A stretch of 15,636 nt of DNA from Gammaproteobacteria bacterium UBA4475 (GCA_002389265.1 DGOD01000143.1:1-15636), one strand, 5' to 3'. Shown: positions 1 through 7,185, numbered from the stretch's first letter. Translations and numbers: made by a program. The notes: generated by a model not told the origin, from the letters alone.

Positions 1-869
1 TCCCACTTGTACATACAGATCATCTTGCGCTGACTGCGATAGCTCATCATTAGCACCGCCAACAGGCCCGTTGCATGAAACAGCGGCACCCCTAATAAGG
101 TTGCCGCTTGGTAATCTGGTACTGGCGGGGTCACGCCGCTGATCAGCGCTGCAATCTGGCCTTCTAACTCCCAGGACATTAAGGCTGTAATAATATTCCG
201 ATGACAGGACACGGCGCCTTTTGGGTAGCCCGTTGAACCGGAGGTATAGAGAATCGTCGCCGGATCATTCGGGTCGAGCGGCACCTGGGGCATGTCCGTG
301 ACGGCGCAAGCCGCTAACAAGTGCGCTAGGTCAGCGACTCCTGCAGGCAAGGCCTCGGTGGGTCGCACAGCGATCACAGAGACTGCCAATGAATCCAGAA
401 TAGGGACTAATCGATCGACACGCTCCTGATCGGCCAGCAGTACTTTGCTGCCACTGTTTTCAAGGCCATATTGTAGCTCGTGACTGAGCCACAGCGCATT
501 CATCGCCACAGCCACCGCACCAATAGAAGTAATGGCGTTAAAGGCCATGGTCCATTCTGGATAATTGCGCATGGAAATCGCGACCCGATCACCCTTAACA
601 ACACCGTAATCATTTATCAGAATGGCCGCAATCTGGCTGGTTCGTTGCCAAGTTTCCTCAAAACTGTAACGCTCATCTTGGTAAACCAAAAACGTCTCAT
701 CACTGCGGGTCGAATCAAACAAGTCACGGAGTGTGGCCGGCGCATTCTTAAAGATCCGACAATCGCGCCCCCATACTTGCCCGTCGGTCAGTTCAAAAGG
801 CTCACCCGGCGCGGTCAGCACTTCAATGGCCTGCAGGCGATTGGGTTTTTCTGGTTGAACTTCACTCAT
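1..869 (-). CDS. AMP-forming acyl-CoA synthetase (ANL superfamily), C-terminus cut by window edge
   Basis: This gene would activate a carboxylic acid with ATP to an acyl-adenylate and then to a CoA thioester in the cytoplasm. The ATG at 869 (MSEVQPEKPN) opens 289 codons that run off the left edge, so about half of a 520-560 residue enzyme is visible and the C-terminal lid domain is missing. The phosphate-binding core motif YTSGSTGYPKG lies at residues 208-218, and VPLFHATGLL at 261-270 matches the next conserved ANL motif. Upstream bases GGAG, about 9 bases before the ATG, act as ribosome binding site. It lies 84 bases downstream of two acyl-CoA dehydrogenase genes on the same strand, so it probably feeds them acyl-CoA. 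A long N-terminal lead before the first beta strand is typical of medium/long-chain and steroid-type ligases. The acid substrate cannot be told from this part. The family call is firm. Confidence 0.93.
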   Translation of the reverse strand, partial: MSEVQPEKPNRLQAIEVLTAPGEPFELTDGQVWGRDCRIFKNAPATLRDLFDSTRSDETFLVYQDERYSFEETWQRTSQIAAILINDYGVVKGDRVAISMRNYPEWTMAFNAITSIGAVAVAMNALWLSHELQYGLENSGSKVLLADQERVDRLVPILDSLAVSVIAVRPTEALPAGVADLAHLLAACAVTDMPQVPLDPNDPATILYTSGSTGYPKGAVSCHRNIITALMSWELEGQIAALISGVTPPVPDYQAATLLGVPLFHATGLLAVLMMSYRSQRKMICMYKW

Positions 870-953
870 GTATCTTAGCTCCGGTGTTGACACATACTAT
901 GTCTCGGCAAATCACGGCAACTGAGCCAACATTGACCCAGCCAATATCAATAT

Positions 954-2021
954 TCAGGCAACCATACCCTGTAAACGTGCGGCTTCTTCTCTCACCAACT
1001 CGGGCGAACCTAACAACTGTCGATTGGCGCCAATACGCTTAAACCAGTAGTGCAATCCCACGAGATCCGTAAAGCCCATGCCACCGTGGACTTCAGTGGC
1101 TGTTTTCGCCACAAATCGACCGACTTCAGCTAGGTGTGCCTTCGCATGACAAGCGGTTACCCGTGACTCCTCGGGTATATGATCAAGCGCGTGACCTGCA
1201 TACCAAACTAATGACCGGCAAGGCTCAAGGCTCGCGGCCATTTCCGCACACATATGTTTGACCGCCTGAAAAGAGCCAATAACTCGTTCAAATTGCTTAC
1301 GTTGCTTGGCATAATCCACGGCCTGATCTAAGGCGTATTGAGCGGCACCTAATGTGTCAGCGGCTTGCATCACGCGGCCCGCATCCAGCACCCGATCAAA
1401 GACTCCAGGGTCTTGGCTCACCAGGTCAGCGACGACACCATCAAACACCAGCTCAACCGTAGTACGTGTCTTGTCCACAGTCGTCAACAGTCGACGACTG
1501 AACCCCTTCGCCGTGGCTTCGACAAAATACAGATGCTTCTCACGAGTCGCCACCAGATAGCCGTCTGCTGCAGCATCCAACGCAAAAATTGCTTTGCCCG
1601 TCAGTTTGCCCGACGAGACCGTGGTGCCCGCATCATTGCGCGCGCCAATCGCCTCCCCGAACGCGATACCGACTCGGTAGTCGCCTTGCGCCATGGGCCC
1701 CAGAAGGGCCTCTTGTTGGCCACTTTGAATAAAGGCCAGAGGCGCCATCACCGCTGTACCCAAGAAGGGCGCCGGTGTTGCATGATAACCCAGTGACTCG
1801 GCGACAATAGCTGCATCCAGACTACCCAAGCCGACGCCACCCAAGTGTTCGGGGACGAGTAGTGCGGGTATTCCCAGCTCCACCAGACCTTTCCAGATGG
1901 CCCCGTCGTCAATTTCAGCGGCGGCAATTTGTCGAACTGTCGCCAGTGGCGCCTGCTCGTCCAGAAAGCGATTGACGGTGTCTTGCAACAGGGTTTGTTC
2001 TGAGGATAAGCCAAATTCCAT
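954..2021 (-). CDS. Acyl-CoA dehydrogenase, small partner subunit of a probable heteromeric enzyme
   Basis: A 355-residue protein of the acyl-CoA dehydrogenase fold. The N-terminal helical domain is at about 1-115, the middle beta domain at 116-205, and the C-terminal helices carry YAKQRKQFERVIGSFQ (237-252) and VHGGMGFTDLVGLHYWFKR (311-329). It differs from ordinary family members. The middle domain lacks the usual TEPxAGSD flavin/substrate signature. The helix position where isovaleryl-CoA dehydrogenase has its Glu base reads DAGR (213-216), and the C-terminal GGT/EGT loop is replaced by LLGSP (336-340), so neither common catalytic Glu position is filled. Such short, degenerate proteins are known as partners in alpha2beta2 dehydrogenases, for example the mycobacterial cholesterol side-chain ChsE pairs. 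The ATG at 2021 has an AAGGAG site that overlaps the stop region of the upstream dehydrogenase 12 bases away, which implies co-translation. The fold call is firm; the partner role is inferred. Confidence 0.93.
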   Translation of the reverse strand: MEFGLSSEQTLLQDTVNRFLDEQAPLATVRQIAAAEIDDGAIWKGLVELGIPALLVPEHLGGVGLGSLDAAIVAESLGYHATPAPFLGTAVMAPLAFIQSGQQEALLGPMAQGDYRVGIAFGEAIGARNDAGTTVSSGKLTGKAIFALDAAADGYLVATREKHLYFVEATAKGFSRRLLTTVDKTRTTVELVFDGVVADLVSQDPGVFDRVLDAGRVMQAADTLGAAQYALDQAVDYAKQRKQFERVIGSFQAVKHMCAEMAASLEPCRSLVWYAGHALDHIPEESRVTACHAKAHLAEVGRFVAKTATEVHGGMGFTDLVGLHYWFKRIGANRQLLGSPELVREEAARLQGMVA

Positions 2022-2033
2022 CGTCAGTACTCC

Positions 2034-3224
2034 TTAGGCCTTTGCCACTTTGGGTTCGCGGGGCAAATCAAGTCCACGCTCACCGATAATGTTTTTTTGA
2101 ATCTGGGAGGTACCGCCACCAATGATCAAACCCAGGAAGTACATATACTGATATTGCCAAGAGCCATTACCCCGCAGATACGGATTGTCTTCGTAGGCGA
2201 GGCCAATTTCACCCAGCACATCAATAGCAAACCCTTCCAGCTCGTGCCGCAGCTCAGTGCCCTGGAGCTTGACGATCATACCGGCTAGTTGTGCATCTTG
2301 GCCTTTGTTGATTCTCGCCGACAGCAAGCGCATGTCGTTAAAGCGCATTGCCAACACTTGCCCTTGCAATTTCATCAGACGATCTCGAAAGACCGGACTG
2401 TCCATGACTCGGTGGCCGTCAATGGTCTCGGTTTCCATCAATTTGATTATGCCCTTGAGGCGATTCTCGGCGGCATCTGGGGGGGCCAAGGAACCGCGTT
2501 CATGACCCAAAATGGCGTTCGCGACCTGCCAGCCCTGGCCTCGTCGGCCGACAATCTGATCTTTCGGGACTCTGACATCGGTGAAAAAGACTTCATTGAA
2601 ATTGGCATCACCGGTCATGTCTACCAGCGGCCGAATCTCAATGCCCGGCGTATCCATACTGAACAGTAAGAAAGAAATACCTTGATGTTTGGGCGCGTCG
2701 GGCTCGGTGCGGACCAAGCAGAATATCCAGTCAGCGAGCTGCGCCGTACTGGTCCAGATCTTCTGGCCATTGATCACCCAGTCATCACCATCTAATTCTG
2801 CCTTGGTGGTCAGGCTCGCCAGATCACTACCCGCACCCGGCTCCGAATACCCCTGACACCATATCATCTCACCCATAATCGTCGGCTTGATGAATTGCAG
2901 TTTCTGCGCCTCAGTACCCATCTCCAGCAGCACCGGGGTCAACATGGAAATACCCTGACCACCCAGACCGGTACTGAGTTGCGCGGCGGAAAATTCTTCA
3001 GAAATGATGCGAGACTTGAGGATATCCGGTTCGGCACCGAATCCACCATAAGCCTTGGGCACTGTCCGCGAGTGATAGCCGTTGTCTAGCAGTAACTTCT
3101 GCCACGCCAGCCCCTCGGCACCACGCATCGATGCTTGCGATGGCGACTTATCTTGATGCGCCGCGATAAAACCTCGAACTTCCTCGCGGAAGTCACTGTA
3201 TTCACTACCGTAAGACAGATCCAT
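2034..3224 (-). CDS. Acyl-CoA dehydrogenase, probable catalytic subunit
   Basis: A 396-residue FAD acyl-CoA dehydrogenase that would insert a double bond alpha,beta to the thioester and pass electrons to ETF. Visible signatures are GYSEPGAGSDLASL (125-138), the first family signature; INGQKIWTS (151-159), where the Trp stacks on flavin; and GGGTSQIQKNIIGERGLDLP (369-388), the second signature. In that loop the usual catalytic Glu of short/medium-chain enzymes is Gly, so the base is more likely E242 in LGHERGSL (239-246), the position used by isovaleryl-CoA dehydrogenase and steroid-side-chain enzymes. This hints at a branched or bulky acyl group. The ATG at 3224 follows a GGGGG-type ribosome site. 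It is first in a leftward operon, ahead of a degenerate dehydrogenase and an acyl-CoA ligase. Length is normal and no frameshift is seen. The specific substrate is unknown. Confidence 0.95.
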   Translation of the reverse strand: MDLSYGSEYSDFREEVRGFIAAHQDKSPSQASMRGAEGLAWQKLLLDNGYHSRTVPKAYGGFGAEPDILKSRIISEEFSAAQLSTGLGGQGISMLTPVLLEMGTEAQKLQFIKPTIMGEMIWCQGYSEPGAGSDLASLTTKAELDGDDWVINGQKIWTSTAQLADWIFCLVRTEPDAPKHQGISFLLFSMDTPGIEIRPLVDMTGDANFNEVFFTDVRVPKDQIVGRRGQGWQVANAILGHERGSLAPPDAAENRLKGIIKLMETETIDGHRVMDSPVFRDRLMKLQGQVLAMRFNDMRLLSARINKGQDAQLAGMIVKLQGTELRHELEGFAIDVLGEIGLAYEDNPYLRGNGSWQYQYMYFLGLIIGGGTSQIQKNIIGERGLDLPREPKVAKA

Positions 3225-3254
3225 GCCTGACCCCCTTTGATTGAACGACTCTCA

Positions 3255-3358
3255 TTTACGGGCTGTCTGATTAATCCATGCATGCAACCATACTGCAACC
3301 GCACACTAACAAGGACTCGGCCAGCTCGGCCAGACAGATCACCGTGATCGCCCGTAAA
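3255..3358 (-). promoter_or_regulatory. Candidate operator cluster upstream of the acyl-CoA dehydrogenase operon
   Basis: The perfect palindrome GATCAC-C-GTGATC (3337-3349) lies about 110 bases before the dehydrogenase ATG at 3224 and is flanked directly by one arm of the TTTACGGGC/GCCCGTAAA inverted pair (3255-3263, 3350-3358). A poor promoter match (TTGCAG, 17 bases, ATTAAT at 3298-3270) lies between the two arms, so a bound regulator could bridge or loop over it. No regulator gene is in the window. The symmetry is a sequence fact; binding by a protein is a guess. Confidence 0.35.
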
Positions 3359-3488
3359 ACTAGCATAATCTAGAGGCTGCGACTATCGACGTGACGTCAA
3401 GCTATCGCCCACGCGCTGCGGGCCCGCGGACGAAGTCGTCAGGCAGGCATTAATACAACGTAGATCAGAGGGTTTCGAACGTTAAATA

Positions 3489-3525
3489 GCCACCGGCTGC
3501 GTGAATGAATAACGCCGCCGGTGGT
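3489..3525 (-). terminator. Hairpin downstream of the cytochrome c gene, possible terminator
   Basis: CCACCGGC (3490-3497) pairs exactly with GCCGGTGG (3517-3524). After one mismatch, three more pairs (3499-3501 with 3513-3515) close an 11-base loop. It starts 36 bases past the cytochrome stop on the minus strand and is followed there by CTATTTAA, only a weak U-rich tail. It could stop cytochrome transcripts before the dehydrogenase operon. The stem is clear; termination activity is uncertain. Confidence 0.4.
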
Positions 3526-3560
3526 TGCCTCAGCGGCAAGCTAAGAGACCCAAACCCAGA

Positions 3561-3854
3561 CTAGGGCTGGCTGCTGTAGTAGCTTGCGAGGGCATCGATA
3601 TCCGCGTCAGACAGACTCATGGACTGAGCGGTCATCACACCTGCCATACCACCTTGTCGACTGCCGGCTTTATAGGCTTTCAATGAACTCACCAAATAGC
3701 CTTTGTTTTGGCCATTGAGTTTGGGATACAAATCCATCAATGGCGCGGCACCAGCGGCACCATGGCAAGCTCGACACACAATCTCTTTCGTGGGTGGCTC
3801 GGCGGCGATGGCGAACATGGGGATAAACATCAACAAGGCTAATACGCGTTTCAT
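3561..3854 (-). CDS. Small periplasmic c-type cytochrome (class I, single cytochrome c4/c5-like domain)
   Basis: A 97-residue electron carrier. Residues 1-18 form a Sec signal (MKRVLALLMF then a hydrophobic run ending AIAA), so the mature protein is periplasmic, about 79 residues with one haem. The haem is attached at C27-R-A-C30-H31, with H31 as proximal ligand; M74 is the likely sixth ligand and M79 an alternative. YPKLNGQNKGYLVSSLKAY (43-61) and LSDADIDALASYYSSQ (81-96) match the pattern of one half of the diheme cytochrome c4 family. The ATG at 3854 has AAGGAA about 8 bases upstream. It is transcribed alone, divergently from the di-iron hydroxylase at 4104, with a hairpin behind it. It could serve as electron donor or acceptor for neighbouring periplasmic redox proteins, but no partner is shown by the sequence. 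Confidence 0.93.
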   Translation of the reverse strand: MKRVLALLMFIPMFAIAAEPPTKEIVCRACHGAAGAAPLMDLYPKLNGQNKGYLVSSLKAYKAGSRQGGMAGVMTAQSMSLSDADIDALASYYSSQP

Positions 3855-4103
3855 AGGTTAATTCCTTCATCAAACATCATTCTAAACGTGCCCCTTGATT
3901 TTCTGGGAGCACACGGGGCTTTATTCGTCTCACTGGCTGCACGTTCTCATACGGGCCTTAAGGTCCATCAGACCAGTCAAAAGCCGTCAAACTTATCGCC
4001 AAAGTTATTTTTTATCCGCCTGCGGGCCGCGAATTGATCAAATCACGAAGCGTTAAATACACGCCTATCGCGCAGGCGCCATCGTAATGGAGGGCCGGGG
4101 TGG

Positions 4104-5144
4104 ATGTCAAAATGTACACACCCTTGCCTCAAATTTCAGCTTCATCCATCTGCAACAAGATTGCCTGTAGTGCTGTTCATGCTAAAGTCGCTGAGCGACC
4201 CATCACAGGCACCACTCAATCGAATGAGCATTGATCAAGTTCTCGGCCAGTTGGCCCAAGACAATCTAGTGAACTTCGCCGCGCCGCTGTTCGCGCTGGC
4301 TATTGTCATAGAAATCGGCTTGTCTCGCCAGCTACAGCGCCACCTTTATAGTGCAGCAGATACGCTGACCTCATTGGCCATGCTGGTGTTATCAGCGATC
4401 GCTGAGTTCCTACCGAAGATTTTCGCTTTTATGGCATTCTATGCGCTGCATGAGATCAGTCCGTTGCGGGATCTTGTTGGCCGGCAATGGTGGGCCTGGG
4501 TCGCGCTCTTCCTCTTGGATGACTTCACCTACTATTGGTTTCATCGTGCCAATCACGAGGTTCGCGTATTTTGGGCCGGACATGTACCCCATCATTCTTC
4601 GGTCAGGCTCAACTTGGGTACCGCCCTGCGCCAGGGTGTCGGCGAGCGGCTGCATAAATTCCTGTTCTGGCTCTGGCTGCCGCTCCTGGGGTTTGATGCG
4701 TTGATGATTTTTTTGATGATCAGCCTCAATCTCATTTATCAATTCTGGGTCCATACTCAAGTGGTGAGGCGTCTACCTGCACCGATAGAGTTGATATTCA
4801 ACACGCCATCTCATCATCGGGTCCATCACGCCTCTAACCTCATCTATCTGGATCGCAATCACGCCGGGGTGCTGGTGATCTGGGACCGGCTATTTGGGAC
4901 CTTTGCTGCCGAACGTGACGATGAACCGCCTGTCTACGGCCTGACTCACAATATCGACAGCCGGAATCCACTGACGGTTGCCACTCATGAATACGCGGCA
5001 CTCTGGCGAGATTGCCGACGCGCCATAACTTGGCGAGATCGGCTCCGGTATCTCTGCTTCGCCCCGGGCTGGTGTCATGATGGCGAAGACCGCCGGGCGA
5101 GTGTCTTGCGGCAGTTGCGCACAGACGCTAAACCATCAACCTGA
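4104..5144 (+). CDS. Membrane di-iron hydroxylase, sterol desaturase / fatty acid hydroxylase superfamily, alkylglycerol-monooxygenase-like
   Basis: A 346-residue integral membrane enzyme that would use a His-bound di-iron centre and O2 to hydroxylate or cleave a lipid. The histidine boxes are complete: WFHRANHE (145-152; H147, H151), HVPHHSS (160-166; H160, H163, H164), FWVHT (H217) and SHHRVHHASN (236-245; H237, H238, H241, H242). Hydrophobic helices lie near 58-72, 87-118, 130-139 and 186-216. The tail LDRNHAGVLVIWDRLFGTF (249-267) is the hallmark of the branch that includes animal alkylglycerol monooxygenase (TMEM195). The ATG at 4104 is chosen because GGAGGG sits 9 bases before it; the first 40 residues are poorly conserved-looking, and ATGs at 4179 or 4224 are alternatives. 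The next gene starts 12 bases after the stop, so the two are probably co-expressed. The superfamily is sure; the substrate is not. Confidence 0.94.
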   Translation: MSKCTHPCLKFQLHPSATRLPVVLFMLKSLSDPSQAPLNRMSIDQVLGQLAQDNLVNFAAPLFALAIVIEIGLSRQLQRHLYSAADTLTSLAMLVLSAIAEFLPKIFAFMAFYALHEISPLRDLVGRQWWAWVALFLLDDFTYYWFHRANHEVRVFWAGHVPHHSSVRLNLGTALRQGVGERLHKFLFWLWLPLLGFDALMIFLMISLNLIYQFWVHTQVVRRLPAPIELIFNTPSHHRVHHASNLIYLDRNHAGVLVIWDRLFGTFAAERDDEPPVYGLTHNIDSRNPLTVATHEYAALWRDCRRAITWRDRLRYLCFAPGWCHDGEDRRASVLRQLRTDAKPST

Positions 5145-5156
5145 AGGGTCTAGGTC

Positions 5157-5984
5157 ATGGCACAACTCAAGCAGCCCCAACAACGACTTTGCACCAGCGC
5201 CCTTGTGCTGGCGATCCTCCTCAGCGGCTGCGCCCACCGCCCGGCAAACTCGGCACCGGTCAATATCCTGGACGTCGCCGTGGCCTGGAAACAAACTGCC
5301 GCTGAATATGAGGCGCTGTATTACCAGGCCTACAACCTGGCGCGGATGCAACTGCAAGGGGCCCTTGATCGTCGACAGCCTGGCGAGCCAACTCTGGCGG
5401 TCATTCTGGATATGGACGATACGATTTTGGATACCCGTGACTACTGGGCCCAATTGCTCAAAGCTGACCAGGATTTCTTCGATGACCAACGCTGGGACGC
5501 ATGGATACCGCAGAATCGAGTGCAAGCGGCACCCGGCGCCCTGGACTTCCTGCAGTTCTGCGCTGCCAACCAGGTTGAGGTCTTTTATGTTACAAGCCGT
5601 AACCAAGGCGACGCCACTTATCAGTACGCCTTGGATCACCTGATCGAGAACGGCTTTCCCAATGCTGACACCGATCACCTGACTGTACTGACAGACTCCT
5701 CGAATAAACAAATTCGTCAAGCGGAGATCGCCAGCAGCCACAACGTGGTGCTGCTGATGGGCGACAACCTGAACGACTTCAGCAGGGCCTACTATGTTGA
5801 CGGCGTTGCGGCGCGCAAAGCGCTGATGCAACTGGATAGAGACCTGTTCGGCAGTCGCTATATCCTCTTACCGAATCCCACAGACGGACACTGGGTCCGG
5901 GCTATCTTCGGCGATTCGGAACCATTGCCCAGCAACGATAATCGCCACCAATGGCATGATGCCGCCACAGGCAATCAGCCGTGA
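5157..5984 (+). CDS. HAD-family acid phosphatase / 5'-nucleotidase lipoprotein, e(P4) type
   Basis: A 275-residue outer-surface or periplasmic lipoprotein. The signal ends in lipobox LLSGC with lipid attachment at C25. The HAD motifs are in order: motif I ILDMDDTILDT (83-93) with nucleophile D85 and acid/base D87; motif II VTSRN (145-149); a Lys in SSNKQIR (K184) as motif III; and motif IV MGDNLNDF (201-208) with Mg ligands D203 and D207. This GDNLxDF form is characteristic of class C acid phosphatases such as Haemophilus lipoprotein e(P4), which dephosphorylate nucleotides and other monoesters outside the inner membrane. Length fits the family. An AAGGG stretch lies just before the ATG at 5157, 12 bases after the hydroxylase stop. 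The pairing suggests a phosphorylated lipid or headgroup substrate, but ordinary phosphate or nucleotide scavenging is equally possible. Confidence 0.94.
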   Translation: MAQLKQPQQRLCTSALVLAILLSGCAHRPANSAPVNILDVAVAWKQTAAEYEALYYQAYNLARMQLQGALDRRQPGEPTLAVILDMDDTILDTRDYWAQLLKADQDFFDDQRWDAWIPQNRVQAAPGALDFLQFCAANQVEVFYVTSRNQGDATYQYALDHLIENGFPNADTDHLTVLTDSSNKQIRQAEIASSHNVVLLMGDNLNDFSRAYYVDGVAARKALMQLDRDLFGSRYILLPNPTDGHWVRAIFGDSEPLPSNDNRHQWHDAATGNQP

Positions 5985-6022
5985 ACTGTCAACCTAGGCG
6001 ATGGCGATGGCGGGCATTGAAT

Positions 6023-6034
6023 CCGATAGATCGG
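6023..6034. repeat. Short inverted repeat CCGAT-AG-ATCGG
   Basis: A perfect 5-2-5 inverted repeat lies in the 112-base gap between the phosphatase stop and the SOUL gene start at 6097. It may be an operator for a promoter of the SOUL pair. It is short enough to occur by chance, and no clear -35/-10 pair is seen beside it. Confidence 0.25.
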
Positions 6035-6096
6035 CATTTACGTAGCTCAGCAGAGATCAAAATCACTCTCACTTCCGTGCAGGCAGGAAAATCATT

Positions 6097-6726
6097 ATGA
6101 AGACGAGCGCCGCAATATTAATGCTATTGGCGGTTTTTTTTGCCGCCCGCACCATGGCTATCGAAGAACCCACCTACACCGTGATGGCTGAATTCGATGA
6201 AGTCGAATACCGACAATATGCTGCTTACCTTGTGGCGGAAACCCTCGTCACCGAGACCAGCGACCGTAATGAAGCCGCAAATATTGGTTTCAGACGGCTG
6301 TTCAAGTATATCTCAGGCGAAAATGTGACAGCCACCAGCATGGCCGCGGGCACTCAAATGCAGGGCCGTGCGGGCGAGTCTATCGCCATGACCGCGCCCG
6401 TGCGTCAGCGATCCGATGCTACGGGTTGGTCCATCGCCTTTATCGTGCCCGCTGAATACACCCGCCAAAGCGTGCCGCAGCCCACAAACCCGCTCATCAC
6501 GATTCAGGCAATCCCACCCCAATTGATGGCAGTACATCGTTATTCAGGCCGCTGGACCGATGAGAACTTTGCCGAACATCAGGCGATACTATTGGAACAC
6601 CTCGAGCAAAACGACATCCAACCACAGGGTAAGGTCGTTGGCGCGAGTTACAATCCGCCGTTTATGCCGCCATTTTTGCGACGCAATGAGGTGATGGTCC
6701 GCGTCGATAAAATCCCACAACATTAG
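6097..6726 (+). CDS. Exported SOUL-family haem-binding-like protein
   Basis: A 209-residue protein with a cleavable Sec signal (1-21, ending RTMA), so it is periplasmic. The mature part follows the SOUL/HBP pattern: YTVMAEFDEVEYRQYAAYLV (27-46), FRRLFKYISGEN (65-76), ESIAMTAPV (94-102), WSIAFIVPAEYT (111-122), VHRYSGRW (146-153) and YNPPFMPPFLRRNEV (185-199). The last stretch is the most diagnostic. Eukaryotic members bind haem or tetrapyrroles; bacterial roles are poorly known, and haem binding here is inferred only from the family. The ATG at 6097 has AGGAAA about 8 bases upstream. It is 112 bases behind the phosphatase, so it may be the third gene of that unit or have its own promoter, and it is followed closely by a membrane protein gene. 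No truncation is seen. Confidence 0.93.
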   Translation: MKTSAAILMLLAVFFAARTMAIEEPTYTVMAEFDEVEYRQYAAYLVAETLVTETSDRNEAANIGFRRLFKYISGENVTATSMAAGTQMQGRAGESIAMTAPVRQRSDATGWSIAFIVPAEYTRQSVPQPTNPLITIQAIPPQLMAVHRYSGRWTDENFAEHQAILLEHLEQNDIQPQGKVVGASYNPPFMPPFLRRNEVMVRVDKIPQH

Positions 6727-6759
6727 CGTAAACGCAATACCATTCCGGAGAGAGAACTC

Positions 6760-7185
6760 ATGATAAACAAGATAAAAGCGCTCCTACAGCCACGCCCTTG
6801 GTGGATGAATTTAATCTGGTTTTTCTGCCTCTATATGACTTTTATTTATATGCCATTTGATATTTTTACTAAGCCATTTGAGCGCTGGGAGGAAATCTGG
6901 TTTGGCTTCACTCTGGTAGGTTGGTGGGCCAAAGCTACGGAACCTCTGCACTGGCTAATTTACGCTGGCGGCGCCTATGGTTTCTGGAAAATGTCACCGG
7001 CCATGTGGCCTTGGGCTGCGGTCTATTCAGCTCAGGTTACGATCGCTATGGTCGTCTTTAACCTGCTGGAAGGCGGCAAAGGCGGCGGGCCGATTGCGGC
7101 GTTGATCAGCGGCGCTCTGTTTCTGATTCCGACCATTGCTTTGTGGCGAAGCAAAGCACGCTTTCGACCAACTACCACCCCCTGA
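6760..7185 (+). CDS. Trp-rich multi-pass membrane protein of unknown function
   Basis: A 141-residue hydrophobic protein that I cannot assign to a named family. About four membrane helices are visible near 15-33, 60-77, 81-102 and 109-130, with a basic N-terminus (MINKIKALLQPRP) and basic tail (RSKARFR) that by the positive-inside rule place both ends in the cytoplasm. It has twelve tryptophans, several next to each other (W14-W15, W55-W56), and a glycine-rich turn EGGKGGGP (104-111). The start at 6760 is supported by GGAGAGAG about 8 bases upstream. It lies 33 bases after the SOUL gene and probably shares its transcript, so a role with the exported SOUL protein is possible. It is the last plus-strand gene before a strong hairpin at 7257-7285. 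It looks like a real gene because of its ribosome site and coherent helices. Confidence 0.85.
   Translation: MINKIKALLQPRPWWMNLIWFFCLYMTFIYMPFDIFTKPFERWEEIWFGFTLVGWWAKATEPLHWLIYAGGAYGFWKMSPAMWPWAAVYSAQVTIAMVVFNLLEGGKGGGPIAALISGALFLIPTIALWRSKARFRPTTTP

Larger units (their letters stand above)
3225..3560. other. Intergenic region, 336 bases: candidate control region of the acyl-CoA dehydrogenase operon plus a downstream hairpin
   Basis: No convincing coding frame is seen. The part next to the dehydrogenase start holds a 9-base inverted pair, TTTACGGGC at 3255-3263 and GCCCGTAAA at 3350-3358; a perfect 6-1-6 palindrome GATCACCGTGATC at 3337-3349; a tandem 9-mer CTCGGCCAG at 3316-3333; and TGACGTCA at 3392-3399. 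A weak minus-strand promoter could be TTGCAG (3298-3293) and ATTAAT (3275-3270) with a 17-base spacer. The far part carries the hairpin at 3489-3525 downstream of the cytochrome gene. The repeats are seen directly; regulatory meaning is inferred. Confidence 0.6.

Noticed and set aside
480..878. Open frame of 132 codons on the plus strand
   Set aside because: It lies wholly opposite the acyl-CoA synthetase, whose reading shows the AMP-binding motifs; the plus frame has no recognisable domain.
887..901. TTGACA and an imperfect dyad GACACATACTATGTC in the spacer before the ligase gene
   Set aside because: The TTGACA is on the plus strand with no -10 match at 16-18 bases and no plus gene behind it; the dyad arms mismatch.
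4017..4078. CGCCTGCG / CGCAGGCG inverted pair upstream of the di-iron hydroxylase
   Set aside because: Eight-base arms with a 46-base gap in GC-rich DNA; likely chance, with no supporting promoter or riboswitch-like fold seen.
5136..5831. Long minus-strand frame of 231 codons opposite the phosphatase gene
   Set aside because: It mirrors the e(P4)-type gene, which carries all HAD motifs and a lipobox; the antisense frame shows no domain.
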